A stretch of DNA of 8,106 nt, from the NCBI GenBank assembly GCA_023411445.1, contig JAEYOT010000617.1:1-8106 (forward strand), given 5' to 3'. This DNA is from Pseudomonadota bacterium (GTDB lineage Bacteria; Myxococcota_A; Polyangia; Polyangiales; Polyangiaceae). A model generated the notes under the pieces. The model made no database searches. It was not told the DNA's origin and worked only from the letters and a program-made list of their open reading frames with translations. Made by a program: the position numbers and the translations under genes. Shown here one piece after another: positions 7,405-8,106 of the stretch (within the stretch, counting starts at the first letter, position 1; the number at the start of each line of letters is the position of its first letter).

Positions 7405-8106
7405 AGGTGAGCTCCAATCGCGAAGGTGTATGCGGTGTTGACTTGTCTGCCGACCTCGACGCGATCGTCACCGCTGGTCCGCCCCAGGGTGGTGGGTAGC
7501 TTGTTCTGGTCGACCTGGAAGCGGAAGAAGGCGGACTCCAGCGAGAGATCCGCCCGTACGCCGAGCGAGGGGTGGTCGCCCAGGATCGCGCCGTACCAGC
7601 CGGACACGGCGAGCAGGTCCTCGTCGCCGGTCTGCAGCTCGAGCACCCCGAAGAGCGGGAACAGCACGCCGCCGGTTCGGGCGTCGCCCAAGGTGACGCC
7701 GCGCAGCCCCGGGCGCACGCCGAAGAGCACGCCGAGCGGATGCCCGCGGTAGCCCAAGGCCGCCTGGTAGCCCACGTAGTAGCCGTAGGCGAAGGCGCCC
7801 GACTCTTCGCTCGTCGGGTACTTCGCGGCCTCGCTGGTGCGCAGCCCGAGCTCGATCTCGGCCAAGGCTGCGTCGTGGAACGCTAGCCCCGTCTCGCCCT
7901 CTTTCTGGCCGCTCAGCAGCTGGGTCTCGATGGCCAAGCCCAGCGTCCACGCCGTTCGATCGGGTTGGTCGAGCAAGTTGCTGAGCGACATGCGTCGGAG
8001 CATGAGCGCCGTGCGAACACCGTCCGACGTGATCACGTCGCGGGGACCGCTGTAGCTGCCGCTGCTGTTGCTCGAGCTGGCGCCCGGGCTCGGCGCCGTG
8101 CTGCCT
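7401..8106 (-). CDS. Partial CDS, C-terminal part of a probable outer-membrane beta-barrel or envelope protein
   Basis: The frame stays open to the right edge, so the N-terminus, including any signal peptide, is missing. A GTG at 8034-8036 could be read as a start, but the 23 codons before it continue in frame and encode a Ser/Asn/Gly/Pro-rich linker (SSSNSSGSYSG), much like the linker of the next gene, so I take the longer partial frame. The remaining ~211 residues consist of strand-like stretches with alternating hydrophobic residues and many Gly/Tyr (for example FAYGYYVGYQAALGY, GVLFPLFGVLEL, AVSGWYGAILG), separated by polar turns, and end in YTFAIGAHL. This pattern suits an outer-membrane beta-barrel, although the last residue is Leu rather than the usual Phe. 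No family is recognised. The stop overlaps the start of the VHL-like lipoprotein gene by four bases, so the two are probably translated together and may work together in the envelope. Confidence 0.72.
   Translation of the reverse strand, partial: GSTAPSPGASSSNSSGSYSGPRDVITSDGVRTALMLRRMSLSNLLDQPDRTAWTLGLAIETQLLSGQKEGETGLAFHDAALAEIELGLRTSEAAKYPTSEESGAFAYGYYVGYQAALGYRGHPLGVLFGVRPGLRGVTLGDARTGGVLFPLFGVLELQTGDEDLLAVSGWYGAILGDHPSLGVRADLSLESAFFRFQVDQNKLPTTLGRTSGDDRVEVGRQVNTAYTFAIGAHL
7412..7415 (-). promoter_or_regulatory. Ribosome binding site of the VHL-like lipoprotein gene
   Basis: GGAG on the minus strand, seven bases before the ATG at 7404, lies within the last codons of the upstream barrel-like gene. 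With the ATGA overlap it supports this start and translational coupling of the two genes. Confidence 0.65.

Noticed and set aside
1..8106. tRNA or rRNA genes, CRISPR arrays, insertion sequences or prophage genes
   Set aside because: No cloverleaf-like sequences, regularly spaced direct repeats, transposase motifs or terminal inverted repeats were seen. Nearly all sequence is accounted for by protein genes.

Overview
The window is GC-rich and densely coded. All complete genes lie on the minus strand, and the only plus-strand gene runs in from the left edge. GC-rich codon use, lipoboxed Ser/Gly-rich lipoproteins, a secreted-type protein with regularly spaced cysteines, and an E. coli-like clpS-clpA pair all suggest a Gram-negative bacterium. 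A myxobacterium (Myxococcota/Polyangia) is my best guess, made from style rather than from any marker gene.

Layout from left to right: (1) positions 2-592, plus strand, the C-terminal part of an unrecognised, probably exported protein with four cysteines spaced exactly six residues apart. (2) 589-4161, minus, a fused HyuA-HyuB protein of the 5-oxoprolinase/hydantoinase family, whose stop codon overlaps that of the plus-strand gene tail to tail. (3) 4174-6459, minus, ClpA, the AAA+ unfoldase of ClpAP. (4) 6456-6818, minus, ClpS, the N-degron adaptor of ClpAP. (5) 6819-6957, a 139-base non-coding gap with a possible start-occluding hairpin and a small palindrome. (6) 6958-7404, minus, a small lipoprotein with a VHL-like beta domain. 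(7) 7401-8106, minus, the C-terminal part of a probable outer-membrane beta-barrel or surface protein that runs off the right edge.

Reading along the minus strand there are two tight blocks. The first is the barrel-like protein followed by the VHL-like lipoprotein, with an ATGA start/stop overlap. The second is clpS, clpA and the oxoprolinase-like gene, with a GTGA overlap and then a 12-base gap. ClpS delivers N-degron proteins to ClpA for unfolding into ClpP, which is not in the window. The oxoprolinase-like enzyme could act downstream on pyroglutamate or another cyclic amide, but that functional link is inference from gene order.

The standout is the VHL-like lipoprotein. Its C-terminal 77 residues align without gaps over 44 residues to the beta domain of the human von Hippel-Lindau tumour suppressor. 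The residues that form the pVHL hydroxyproline pocket are all kept, with one Ser-to-Thr change, and the elongin-binding alpha domain is absent. This is a candidate bacterial cell-envelope hydroxyproline or modified-peptide reader, encoded in overlap with an envelope protein.
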